A DNA stretch of 64,000 nucleotides. Source: an uncultured Gammaproteobacteria bacterium (lineage in GTDB: Bacteria > Pseudomonadota > Gammaproteobacteria > Pseudomonadales > Litorivicinaceae). Below the pieces are notes generated by a model. It was not told the origin of the DNA. It did no database searches and saw only the letters and a program-made list of their open reading frames with translations. Position numbers and translations under genes: made by a program. The stretch spans positions 17,685 through 81,684 of the forward strand of contig CAJWIY010000002.1 in NCBI GenBank assembly GCA_913042205.1, read 5' to 3'. Positions 1-7,575 of this stretch are shown here, one piece after another (position 1 is the first letter of the stretch; every line of letters begins with the position of its first letter).

Positions 1-1217
1 TTGTAACAGGCTTTGCCTCAGATCAAGTCGATCCCTACGTTGAAAGCTTAGGTCTTGAGGCGGTTCATCAGACCGAGCAGCTCGGCACTGGCCATGCACT
101 TCAGACTGCTCTCGATCGACATTTAATTGGGTATCAGACACTCGTCTTGTATGGGGACGTCCCGCTAGTTCGCCTGGCTGATCTTGAATCCCTTCTAAAA
201 GCTGGATCAAAGTCGCTTGCAGTTTTAACTGCGACGGTTCCGGATCCAAGCGGATATGGCCGAATCATCCGCGACGAGAACAATTCGATCATCGGTATTG
301 TTGAGCACCAAGACGCCACTGAACAACAACGCAGCATTTCAGAGATCAATAGCGGAATCTACGCTGCACCAACAGCCCTATTTAACGAATTACTTCCGCA
401 CCTTGCGAACGAAAATTCACAAGGTGAATATTATCTGACGGATTGTGTTCAGTTGAGTGTCAGCGCTGGACACCAGGTTACCGGGGTGACGGGGTCGGAG
501 ACTTCAGTTATGGGCGTGAATGATTTGGTTCAGTTAGCAGAACTCAACCAAATGGTCCAAGCAGATCGTCGAGAGGCGTTAATGCGTTCAGGTGTCAGCC
601 TGGTTGATCCCAGCACCGTATTTATAAATGGACCCACCATAGATATCGGGTCCGACACAGTTATAGAGCCACAAGTGACACTGAATTCCCCAGTTATAAT
701 TGGACATAACGTAACGATCGGATTTGGGTCTCATTTGACCGACGCTAATATTGGGGACAATACTGAAATAAAGCCTTACACAGTGGTCGAGTCGGCAAGT
801 ATTGGAAGCCAAGCGATAGTTGGTCCATTTGCGCGGTTGCGCCCTGGCACGACTTTATCTGACGCCGCACATGTTGGTAATTTTTGTGAGATTAAAAACG
901 CCTCGGTGGGCGAAGGATCAAAAGTTAATCACCTCGCTTACATTGGTGATGCGACGATGGGCAGCGACGTTAATATTGGTGCGGGGACCATTACTTGTAA
1001 TTATGACGGCGCAAGTAAGAACAAAACGACCATCGGTAATGATGTCTTTATTGGATCGAATACGAGCCTTATCGCGCCAGTAGCTCTAGCAGATGGTGTA
1101 ACAACGGGTGCCGGTTCGGTCATCACCATGGATGTTGAGGCGGGTAAGCTTGCGTTGTCACGGTCGAAACAAATTAATGTTGAGGGCTATAAACGGCCCA
1201 AGAAGTCCAAGGACTAG
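1..1217 (+). CDS. glmU: Bifunctional UDP-GlcNAc pyrophosphorylase / GlcN-1-P acetyltransferase, 5' truncated by window edge
   Basis: Cytoplasmic enzyme that acetylates glucosamine-1-phosphate and couples it to UTP, giving UDP-GlcNAc for peptidoglycan and LPS. The frame is open to the left window edge and already encodes protein (VTGFASDQV) before the first ATG at 147, so the ORF-track start is not the real one. About 404 of the usual ~455 residues are present; the N-terminal GxGTRM nucleotide loop lies outside. Visible uridyltransferase motifs are EQLGTGHA and LYGDVPL. A left-handed beta-helix of hexapeptide repeats follows, with RLRPG, GNFCEIKNA, NHLAYIGDA (containing the catalytic His) and GAGTITCNYDG. 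glmS starts 3 nt downstream, the common proteobacterial order and probably co-transcribed. Confidence 0.97.
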   Translation, partial: VTGFASDQVDPYVESLGLEAVHQTEQLGTGHALQTALDRHLIGYQTLVLYGDVPLVRLADLESLLKAGSKSLAVLTATVPDPSGYGRIIRDENNSIIGIVEHQDATEQQRSISEINSGIYAAPTALFNELLPHLANENSQGEYYLTDCVQLSVSAGHQVTGVTGSETSVMGVNDLVQLAELNQMVQADRREALMRSGVSLVDPSTVFINGPTIDIGSDTVIEPQVTLNSPVIIGHNVTIGFGSHLTDANIGDNTEIKPYTVVESASIGSQAIVGPFARLRPGTTLSDAAHVGNFCEIKNASVGEGSKVNHLAYIGDATMGSDVNIGAGTITCNYDGASKNKTTIGNDVFIGSNTSLIAPVALADGVTTGAGSVITMDVEAGKLALSRSKQINVEGYKRPKKSKD

Positions 1218-1220
1218 TAT

Positions 1221-3041
1221 ATGTGTGGCATTGTTGCGGCCATAGCCGAGCGCTCTGTTCAATCAATCCTGATAGAGGGACTAAAGCGACTCGAGTATCG
1301 CGGATATGATTCTGCAGGTGTTGCTTTGGTGCATTCCGGCCAGATTGAATGCACCAGAGCTAAGGGCAAGGTCGCTGAGCTGGAGAAACTGATATCTGAT
1401 TCCAAAGCGAGTCAGGGTGTTGCTCACACTCGGTGGGCTACCCATGGAGTTCCCAGTGTCCGAAATGCGCACCCCCAATGCTCCGGAAGATTCGCGGTCG
1501 TACACAACGGCATTATTGAAAATTACGAGGCCCTCAAAATTCGCCTCGTATCGCATGGCTATGCTTTCGAATCGGACACTGACACAGAAACAATTGCACA
1601 TCTTCTTCATCTTGAAAGCCAGACAGAGGAATCATTTGATAGCATCGTTGATGCTGTTATCTCTCAACTAGACGGTGCGTTTGCGCTTGCCATTATTGAT
1701 GAGCAGACACCAAATGTCATTTGGGCGGCTAGACAAGGCAGCCCGCTGGTAATTGGTGTTGGCCACGGGGAACACTTTGTCGGTTCAGATCAGTTGGCCT
1801 TATTACATGTTACGGACCGGTTTGTGTATCTAGAAGAGGGTGACCGTGCGCGACTAACCGCGCAATCATTTGAGGTCTTTAGTCCGGACGGAATCGTTGT
1901 GCAAAGGCCAATAAAACAGGCCTCCGCTTCCAACGAGCAAGTATCTAAGGGCTCCTATCGACATTTTATGGCCAAGGAAATACACGAACAACCTGAGGCT
2001 GTTTACGCATCCTTAGTTGGGCGTTTGGGTAAAGACCGGTTACTCAGTGGAATTCTTGGGCCAAATAGTGATGCGCTGTTACGAGATGCACAGGCAGTCC
2101 AAATCGTTGCTTGCGGAACCAGCTACCACGCCGGTCTGGTCGCAAAGTATTGGATAGAGAACTTGGTAGGCATTCCGTGTCAAGTGGAAATTGCCAGCGA
2201 ATACCGTTACCGGAGAGTAGTCACCTTACCGAAAACTCTTTGGATTTCTATATCACAGTCGGGTGAGACAGCGGATGTGCTTTCGGCTCTCCGCCATATT
2301 GATAGAACGCAAGTGTCAGCAACACTCGCAATATGTAATGTTGCTACCTCAAGCTTGGTTCGTGAGACAGATCTTGCATTGTTGACTGAGGCAGGGCCTG
2401 AAATAGGCGTCGCGAGTACAAAAGCATTTACGACCCAGCTCACAGTTCTACTTCTGTTGTCAGGGTTACTGGCTAAAACAAGAAATATCGCGCAATTTGA
2501 CGAGTCTCAAGTTGTTGGGCTGTTGCGTTCATTACCTAACTTGTTGACAGGGGTTCTAGCGATAGAAACACAAATAAAAAAAATCGCGGAACAATTTGTT
2601 GATAAGCAACACACGTTATTCTTGGGTCGTGGCACCATGAATCCTATCGCTATGGAGGGCGCCCTGAAACTTAAGGAGCTCTCATATATCCACGCAGAGG
2701 CTTATCCGGCAGGTGAACTGAAGCATGGACCGTTAGCCTTAGTGGATGAGGACATGCCCATCGTTGCGGTTGCTCCGAATGATGAGCTAGTTGAAAAGCT
2801 TCGTTCTAATCTTTCGGAGGTAAAGGCTCGTGGTGGACAGCTCTTTGTCTTTGCCGACTTTATTGTGGCTACAGAATCTGCTGGGGAGGTCACAGAATGT
2901 GTGATTCCTGAAACGGATCCTCTAATTGCGCCAATTGTTTTTGCCGTACCCCTACAGATGCTGGCGTACCACATCGCTGTGCTGCGCGGTACCGATGTGG
3001 ATCAGCCGCGTAACTTGGCGAAGTCAGTTACAGTCGAGTGA
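1221..3041 (+). CDS. glmS: Glutamine-fructose-6-phosphate aminotransferase (isomerizing)
   Basis: Makes glucosamine-6-phosphate from fructose-6-phosphate and glutamine, the entry step to amino sugars. The 606-aa length matches the family. The N-terminal Ntn glutaminase begins MCGIVAA, with Cys2 exposed as nucleophile after Met removal, and carries HTRWATHG and VVHNGIIEN. The two SIS isomerase domains show CGTSYHAG, SQSGETADVL and GVASTKAFTTQ. The C-terminus DQPRNLAKSVTVE is canonical. That 3' end is the DNA recognised by TnsD of Tn7-like elements, and a low-GC accessory block begins just after the stop codon. It follows glmU by 3 nt. Confidence 0.98.
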   Translation: MCGIVAAIAERSVQSILIEGLKRLEYRGYDSAGVALVHSGQIECTRAKGKVAELEKLISDSKASQGVAHTRWATHGVPSVRNAHPQCSGRFAVVHNGIIENYEALKIRLVSHGYAFESDTDTETIAHLLHLESQTEESFDSIVDAVISQLDGAFALAIIDEQTPNVIWAARQGSPLVIGVGHGEHFVGSDQLALLHVTDRFVYLEEGDRARLTAQSFEVFSPDGIVVQRPIKQASASNEQVSKGSYRHFMAKEIHEQPEAVYASLVGRLGKDRLLSGILGPNSDALLRDAQAVQIVACGTSYHAGLVAKYWIENLVGIPCQVEIASEYRYRRVVTLPKTLWISISQSGETADVLSALRHIDRTQVSATLAICNVATSSLVRETDLALLTEAGPEIGVASTKAFTTQLTVLLLLSGLLAKTRNIAQFDESQVVGLLRSLPNLLTGVLAIETQIKKIAEQFVDKQHTLFLGRGTMNPIAMEGALKLKELSYIHAEAYPAGELKHGPLALVDEDMPIVAVAPNDELVEKLRSNLSEVKARGGQLFVFADFIVATESAGEVTECVIPETDPLIAPIVFAVPLQMLAYHIAVLRGTDVDQPRNLAKSVTVE

Positions 3042-3289
3042 ATTTGATTACATAAAAAACTTTGAATTTAACGTTACATTGGGTCTCAAAGTTGATGTGT
3101 ATACCAAATCACTCACCATCCAGACTTTGCGATGCTACAAGAGACAAGTCCTTTGCCTCAAAAAAGGTAACGCTACTATGAGAACTACAATCAAGAAATC
3201 AAATCAAAAGGTTTCTATTCTAGGAGTCAAAACCACATACCAATTAAAATGAAATCTGATGATACTTGGAAAAGTGAAGAGATAACGAT
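3042..3289. other. AT-rich gap after glmS; junction with accessory block
   Basis: No recognised gene. Composition drops from roughly half G+C to clearly AT-rich right after the glmS stop. A 24-codon ORF (3178-3252, + strand, MRTTIKKSN...) has a weak AAGG upstream but no recognisable similarity, so I do not call it as a gene. I looked for Tn7-type ends and for a transposase near by and found neither. Confidence 0.4.
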
Positions 3290-3958
3290 TTGAGTCAAGA
3301 AAGGTCACAGGAGGGTATTCAAAAACTATCAGAGCATCATCCTCTTGTAATTGAGGGGATGGGTGGATACGACACCAGAGATCCTGTAATGATTGCCTCA
3401 ACAATTCACAAACAACTTAGAAAGCATTGGGAAATAACCCCACCACGAAAACCTCTGATTCTTGTGACGCAGGGCGATCCTCTCGAAGAGAGAGGTATTT
3501 CTGCAATCACACGCATAATGAGTGACCGTCTTAGTGTTCCTCGGATTCTTGTTTACCTCGATCCTTCAATTGCTTCATATCATGCACCAAACGCTGATCG
3601 ATATAGGGTCTCGCATGAGATTTCTTTCTCGGCTTTAAAGGATCGATTACATCGAGAAGACCAGCACATTGTGTCAGCGATTACGAAAGTCGTTGATGAG
3701 TATTTGCAGACTAAGACTGCGAAACGACTTGCAGAAGGAAAGGATAAACTTCCTGATTACTATCGGAATTTCGCATTGCTTCAGGAAATTAACAAAGTTG
3801 CTTGTAAGAAGATCTCCGGTGAGTTAACCGTTGCGCACACCAGTAGTGTGTTGAGCGAGTATTCAGTATCCAGTTTCTATCGTGTCGGATTAGATCTGGG
3901 ACTGATCGACTCATCAGAAGTCGTCCCATTTCCTATCGATACCAACATTTCTCGTTGA
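3290..3958 (+). CDS. Orphan protein of unknown function, 222 aa
   Basis: I do not recognise this protein. The frame is closed by a stop at 3275, so the TTG at 3290 (MSQERSQEG), preceded by GAAGAG, is the only start giving full length; an ATG at about 3359 would remove some 23 residues. It appears soluble, with no signal peptide or membrane segment. The middle looks alpha/beta: a hydrophobic strand with a Gly turn (PLILVTQGDP), then a second strand (VPRILVYLDP). A charged helical stretch follows (about 105-150, ALKDRLHRED...KRLAEGKDKL) and then a mixed C-terminus. It stands alone in the low-GC block after glmS; the next gene is convergent. Codon use is more AT-rich than in glmS. No function is proposed. 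Confidence 0.7.
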   Translation: MSQERSQEGIQKLSEHHPLVIEGMGGYDTRDPVMIASTIHKQLRKHWEITPPRKPLILVTQGDPLEERGISAITRIMSDRLSVPRILVYLDPSIASYHAPNADRYRVSHEISFSALKDRLHREDQHIVSAITKVVDEYLQTKTAKRLAEGKDKLPDYYRNFALLQEINKVACKKISGELTVAHTSSVLSEYSVSSFYRVGLDLGLIDSSEVVPFPIDTNISR

Positions 3959-4109
3959 TCTAAGATTCATTTTTATTTGATGTGGTTGGTATCAATAATT
4001 TTTTTGTTTGCGGCGGAGTGCAAGCAGACCCTTTTTTAGAGTTTCCTCACGCAGATCCAATTTTGTTTGAAAAACAGAGTTGTCACCGACTCCATCAAAT
4101 GGATGTGTT

Positions 4110-4559
4110 TCAGTCTTCATGAGGTCCATCCTTTCGTATCGGCTTAAGTTTGATTATTGGTTTGACAGGGGTTTTCCCTTTTTCTGAAGATGGTTGAACT
4201 GGAAGAGAGAACCCCTCTAGAAGATCTTTAACACTTTTAGTGTCGTACCAACCATACATGTCAATAAAGACCTCTCCTGGGTTTTCCTGGTGATGAATCA
4301 TTCCGATACCGTGTTGTTCGGTGACATTAAGGAAATCCTCTTCAGCCTCCCTGAGAATGGTTTTTCCAAATAGTTCATTGGGATCACACCCAAAAATTTG
4401 AGAGAGTCGAACCAGATATTTGGTTGGGTCGCTTTCTGACTTTTCTAGCCTTGAATATTGTGACTGTGTAATCCCAAGTTGAGACGAAACTTGTCCTTGG
4501 GTTAGCCCCAACATCACTCGACGTTTTTTTAAAGGATTGGTGATAAGTTTGTTTCTCAT
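4110..4559 (-). CDS. XRE-family helix-turn-helix regulator
   Basis: Small DNA-binding protein of 149 aa. Residues about 10-65 form a Cro/C1-type HTH: LKKRRVMLGLTQGQVSSQLG and ITQSQYSRLEKSES are the two helices plus recognition helix, followed by LSQIFGCDPNELFG. The remaining ~80 residues are a C-terminal extension with a basic Lys/Pro-rich tail (PVKPIIKLKPIRK). The extension may sense a ligand or partner but is not recognised. The start ATG lies inside a long perfect palindrome (4557-4587), which suggests autoregulation. It is convergent with the 222-aa gene and sits about 225 bp from a divergent 89-aa gene it may also control. Regulators of this type are common in mobile or defence islands. 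Confidence 0.85.
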   Translation of the reverse strand: MRNKLITNPLKKRRVMLGLTQGQVSSQLGITQSQYSRLEKSESDPTKYLVRLSQIFGCDPNELFGKTILREAEEDFLNVTEQHGIGMIHHQENPGEVFIDMYGWYDTKSVKDLLEGFSLPVQPSSEKGKTPVKPIIKLKPIRKDGPHED

Positions 4560-4587
4560 ATAAATACATTTTTTATGTATTTATATG
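4557..4587. promoter_or_regulatory. 13-bp perfect inverted repeat overlapping the XRE gene start
   Basis: The arms CATATAAATACAT (4557-4569) and ATGTATTTATATG (4575-4587) are exact reverse complements separated by TTTTT. The left arm contains the XRE start codon on the minus strand. Binding here would block transcription or initiation of the regulator's own gene. A translational hairpin is the alternative. Being AT-rich it could arise by chance, but 13 perfect pairs at a start codon is notable. Confidence 0.6.
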
Positions 4588-4785
4588 TAATATCAACAAA
4601 TATTTTTTTTGATTTCGTTATAGGTGTGTTGAAGTTAACGAGAGAAGTTTGGAATTTCATGAGAGGACTTTCGACTGCGACTGTAGAATAAGTAATTGAT
4701 AATATAATTATGAAATGAATAGGTAGGCGTTCCTGTGAGGATGTGTTTTTGACATTGTCAATTGTCTTTGAGGTGAATTTTTGAA

Positions 4786-5055
4786 TTGTCTATTGCAATC
4801 AAGAAATTAAGCGACGATGTCTTTGAGGTGACGGTTGCAGAAATTTCGACAACTGCTCACACGGTGACAATTTCTGATCAAAGCCTTAACGATCTAACTG
4901 ATAAAAAGGTGACGAAGACGCAGTTGTTGGAGTTTTCCTTCAATTTTTTGCTCGATAGAGAACCAAATACGTCCATTCTGTCATCATTCGATATCAACGT
5001 AATTTCGAGATATTTTCCCGATTACAGAGATGAAGTCAGACGATGGTGCAATTAG
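4786..5055 (+). CDS. Short protein of unknown function, 89 aa
   Basis: Starts at TTG (MSIAIKKLSDDVFEV) with a good GAGGTGA ribosome-binding site about 8 nt upstream. It is a small soluble protein with an N-terminal beta-rich half (VFEVTV, HTVTISD) and a helical C-terminal half (LLEFSFNFLLDREPNTSIL, then VISRYFPDY). From memory this pattern recurs in short unnamed proteins of several bacterial groups, so I think the gene is real, but I cannot name the family. It lies between the XRE gene (divergent) and the MarR gene. Confidence 0.65.
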   Translation: MSIAIKKLSDDVFEVTVAEISTTAHTVTISDQSLNDLTDKKVTKTQLLEFSFNFLLDREPNTSILSSFDINVISRYFPDYRDEVRRWCN

Positions 5056-5259
5056 GATTAGAACCAAGAACTTTGGCCTATGTAACGATCCATAAGAATT
5101 TTTATATCGGTGTGCATACGAGGAATTGGGGGAATGGTGAGTTTTGTATCGTGATCGCGTATCCTTCGAACTAGATAGTTAAAACTCCGAGCCAATTCAA
5201 ATAGGGTGGCGGATACGCTTGATAATTTACTGACCGTCATGAAAACACGAGGTACATCG

Positions 5260-5577
5260 ATGAGTTTGTCAACTGAGCGCGCCTTGAATCTGTTACGCGT
5301 CATTGAAAAAGCCGAAGAAATCTCGCAACGCGAGTTAGCTGAGCGCGTTGACGTGAGTTTGGGAACCGCCAATCAAACGATCCGAGCTTTGGTTGGGGAA
5401 GGGATTCTGGAAACCAATGTTGTCACAACATCAAAAGGTAAGCGTGGTCAAACCTACAATCTTACTTCAATTGGGAAGGAACAGCGGAAGCAACTTGCGA
5501 AGCTCCGTATACAGGAATGTGAGCGAGACATTCGGTGCCTTGAGACCGAGATAAATAAATTGAAGCAGGAAATTTAA
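5260..5577 (+). CDS. MarR-type winged-helix regulator (EPS-associated type)
   Basis: Transcription factor of 105 aa from this start. The ATG at 5260 is chosen because GAGG lies 7 nt upstream; the ORF-track GTG at 5206 and the ATG at 5239 have poorer ribosome-binding sites. The winged helix spans most of the protein: ALNLLRVIEKAEEISQREL, then ERVDVSLGTANQTIRALV as helix-turn-helix, then a wing (GKRGQTYNLTSIG). A C-terminal helix with coiled-coil character follows (CERDIRCLETEINKLKQEI), probably for dimerisation. This architecture matches the small MarR proteins often found beside exopolysaccharide genes, though no such genes are present here. The next gene begins 7 nt after its stop, so the two are almost certainly co-transcribed. 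Confidence 0.8.
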   Translation: MSLSTERALNLLRVIEKAEEISQRELAERVDVSLGTANQTIRALVGEGILETNVVTTSKGKRGQTYNLTSIGKEQRKQLAKLRIQECERDIRCLETEINKLKQEI

Positions 5578-5584
5578 TTTCTGC

Positions 5585-6076
5585 ATGATCTTTCACTATT
5601 CCCATGCGCCAATTAGGAAGGAAATCGAGTCCTCAGGTTTCATAGGTCTCGAGGGATGCCGCCTCGAGTATTTTATTGATGCTGGGCTTCATCTGGGGCA
5701 ACCCCGTTCGTCTGAACTAAGCTATCAATGGCGAAGCTGCAAAAAAGAATATAAAGCGCGTGGTCGTTATGTGTGGTTTACAGAGCAGCCCTTCTCGTAT
5801 GCGATTGGCAGCCCGGATGTTCCTAAAACTCGATACATCTATGACCCCTCCGAAATTAGGGCATTCACGTGGTCTAGCATTATGGAAATGGCTGTGTCAG
5901 ATAAGAAACGATTTTCGGCGATGAAGGCCGTGAGTGAATACGGGATGAGTCTGGGGGATGATCCTTTCAAGTGGTGGGTAACATTCGAGGAGGTCCCTCT
6001 AAAAAAATGTAAGGAAGTTGAGGAAATAGGACCATTTCCAGCCAATCCCTCGGCCCCTCTAAGTCATAGTGAGTAG
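5585..6076 (+). CDS. Protein of unknown function, possible ADP-ribosyltransferase fold
   Basis: Unrecognised 163-aa protein, starting ATG 7 nt after the MarR-type gene. The opening FHYSHAPIRKEIESSGFIG resembles the pattern Tyr-His-Tyr/Phe...Ile...Gly that begins many ART-fold proteins (DarT and RNA 2'-phosphotransferase-like groups). RYVWFTEQP resembles the second conserved strand of such proteins, and DPFKWWVTFEEVPL a later one. This is pattern resemblance only; I cannot confirm an NAD site or catalytic Glu. There is no signal peptide or membrane segment. Pairing with a small regulator in an accessory block fits a toxin-like or effector pair, but it could be a housekeeping orphan. Its 3' end overlaps the convergent membrane-protein gene by 18 bp. 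Confidence 0.6.
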   Translation: MIFHYSHAPIRKEIESSGFIGLEGCRLEYFIDAGLHLGQPRSSELSYQWRSCKKEYKARGRYVWFTEQPFSYAIGSPDVPKTRYIYDPSEIRAFTWSSIMEMAVSDKKRFSAMKAVSEYGMSLGDDPFKWWVTFEEVPLKKCKEVEEIGPFPANPSAPLSHSE

Positions 6077-6379
6077 GGGCGGCACTAATAACCCGACTCC
6101 CACCCCGGTGATGTAACTAACCGCCGTAGAAAATGTCTTTTGTTTTCGCATTCTTTTCTGGTCATCAATGAATTCAACGTCCTCATACTCACTCTTGAAA
6201 ATGGTGGCCGGTAGAGTGGCAGAATCGATCTGACTTGATGCTGAGAGTCGTGTACTTATGGCTCGGGCGAGCCAATATAAGCATGGTATGGCGACCGCGA
6301 TAAAAATTGTCAGCTGCTGCTGCGGCGCGAAAAGTCCGATCCCAAGACCGGTTATAAGGGCAAGTAATGATGGAAGCAT
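6059..6379 (-). CDS. Small two-helix membrane protein of unknown function
   Basis: From the ATG at 6379 it is about 106 aa. GGAG lies about 10 nt upstream, which makes this start likelier than the TTG at 6403 used in the ORF track. Two hydrophobic segments sit near the N-terminus (SLLALITGLGIGLFA and LTIFIAVAIPCLYWLA). A soluble stretch of about 50 residues with acidic and basic runs (EYEDVEFIDDQKRMRKQK) follows, then a third weakly hydrophobic C-terminal segment (YITGVGVGLLVPPLL). No family recognised. It converges on the preceding gene with an 18-bp overlap. Confidence 0.5.
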   Translation of the reverse strand: MLPSLLALITGLGIGLFAPQQQLTIFIAVAIPCLYWLARAISTRLSASSQIDSATLPATIFKSEYEDVEFIDDQKRMRKQKTFSTAVSYITGVGVGLLVPPLLTMT

Positions 6380-6486
6380 GGATCTAGTTCTCCAAAGCCT
6401 CAAACTACACGAACCACAATATATAGTGTTTATGTCCGTGTCAAACCGCTAAATGTTGAAAAATTCTGAAGAACGCTGGAGGTTAC

Positions 6487-6909
6487 ATGGAGCAATATTT
6501 CTCTGGACAATCGATTGTCACAGACGGTTTGTCGTCAACAAATATCACTCGCGAGATTGAAATACATGTGGCAGAAAGCGGAATCGTAAATGGCTTCTGC
6601 CACCTATCTTGCGTACACACATCCGCATCCATCCTCATTCAGGAAAACGCGTCTCCTGAGGTACAACGGGACCTCATTAAGTTTCTTTCCAGGGTGGCTC
6701 CGATGCAATCAGGACTCTACGAGCACGATATTGAGGGAATGGATGATATGCCGGCCCATTTGAGGACCGCGATTACTCAGACTCATATCACGATGAGCAT
6801 AATAAATGGCCGCCTCGTTCTTGGTGAATGGCAGGGTATTTTTTTGTTAGAACACCGACAGACAGGGTCCAAGCGGGAGGTAAAGGTCCACATCATGGGG
6901 TCGCACTAA
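6487..6909 (+). CDS. yjbQ: YjbQ / UPF0047 family protein
   Basis: Small beta-rich enzyme of 140 aa, the usual family length. Family motifs are intact: CVHTSASILIQEN, a His/Asp/Met-rich centre (HDIEGMDDMPAHLRTAIT) and the C-terminal signature LGEWQGIFLLEHR. Members have weak thiamine-phosphate-synthase activity and bind metal through conserved His residues; the physiological role is unsettled. GGAGG lies just upstream of the ATG. Its stop overlaps the convergent GntR gene by 4 bp. Backbone composition resumes here, marking the right edge of the accessory block. Confidence 0.93.
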   Translation: MEQYFSGQSIVTDGLSSTNITREIEIHVAESGIVNGFCHLSCVHTSASILIQENASPEVQRDLIKFLSRVAPMQSGLYEHDIEGMDDMPAHLRTAITQTHITMSIINGRLVLGEWQGIFLLEHRQTGSKREVKVHIMGSH

Positions 6910-7568
6910 CCTGCGTTCCTGAGCGCCCCTATGATTGTAGTGCGCTTGGTTTCGATGTGTTGAATTAGCACCGCCTCCAGACGATCGGAATCGCGAGACT
7001 CGAGCGCATCGATCATTTCCTCATGTTCCGCAACAGCCTTAGCCCAACTTTCCGCGGTCATATGAGCGCTGAATCGAGCTCGCCGAACCTTCGCTGATAG
7101 ATTGTTAATTGTGTCGACAAGAGTCTGGTTTCCGCTTCCTTCTGTGATTAATTCATGAATAAGGCGATTAGTCTCAAAATAATCGTCAACTGCCCCGTTT
7201 CTGTAGTGACCAATCATTTGATTATGAATGTTTCGAACTTGTAGGATTTTTTCTCGCTCCATATTTACAGCAGCCAGACGACCTCCCAAACCCTCGAGTG
7301 ATGCCATAATCGGCAAGATCTCTGTAACGTCTTCACGACTAATCACACTCACGATAGCTCCGCGGTTCGGTTGTAGCTCTACCAGCCCCTCTGTCGCTAG
7401 CGATCGAATAGCCTCGCGGAGCGGTGTACGGCTCACCCCCATATCGTTACACAGTTCAACTTCATTGAGGCGCGCCCCGGGCGCAAGTTCGCCCGAATCG
7501 ATCGCAACCCGAAGCCGTTCAGCAACTTGAACGTGGAGCGGTGCCCGGACAATGACGTTGCTACTCAA
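6906..7568 (-). CDS. GntR-family regulator, FadR/FCD subfamily
   Basis: Probable repressor of 220 aa. The N-terminal winged helix (about 8-75) contains VAERLRVAIDSGELAPGARL, the recognition helix MGVSRTPLREAIRSLATEG and the wing LQPNRGAIV. The C-terminal all-helical FCD domain (about 85-215) carries the acidic/His positions that bind a metal and carboxylate ligand (NRLIHELI, AEHEEMI, LIQHIETK). It lies 7 bp downstream of the flavoprotein gene on the same strand, so it belongs to that operon. It probably controls the divergent 10572/10695 promoter, where a matching palindrome lies, in response to a hydroxy- or oxo-acid. Confidence 0.9.
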   Translation of the reverse strand: MSSNVIVRAPLHVQVAERLRVAIDSGELAPGARLNEVELCNDMGVSRTPLREAIRSLATEGLVELQPNRGAIVSVISREDVTEILPIMASLEGLGGRLAAVNMEREKILQVRNIHNQMIGHYRNGAVDDYFETNRLIHELITEGSGNQTLVDTINNLSAKVRRARFSAHMTAESWAKAVAEHEEMIDALESRDSDRLEAVLIQHIETKRTTIIGALRNAG

Positions 7569-7575
7569 ATTTAGA

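Noticed and set aside
3178-3252. 24-codon ORF MRTTIKKSN...
   Set aside because: Too short, weak ribosome-binding site, no similarity; not annotated as a gene.
3042-3289. Tn7-type element end next to glmS
   Set aside because: I looked for TGTGGGCGG-like ends and Tns genes and saw none, so only a possible insertion hotspot is claimed.
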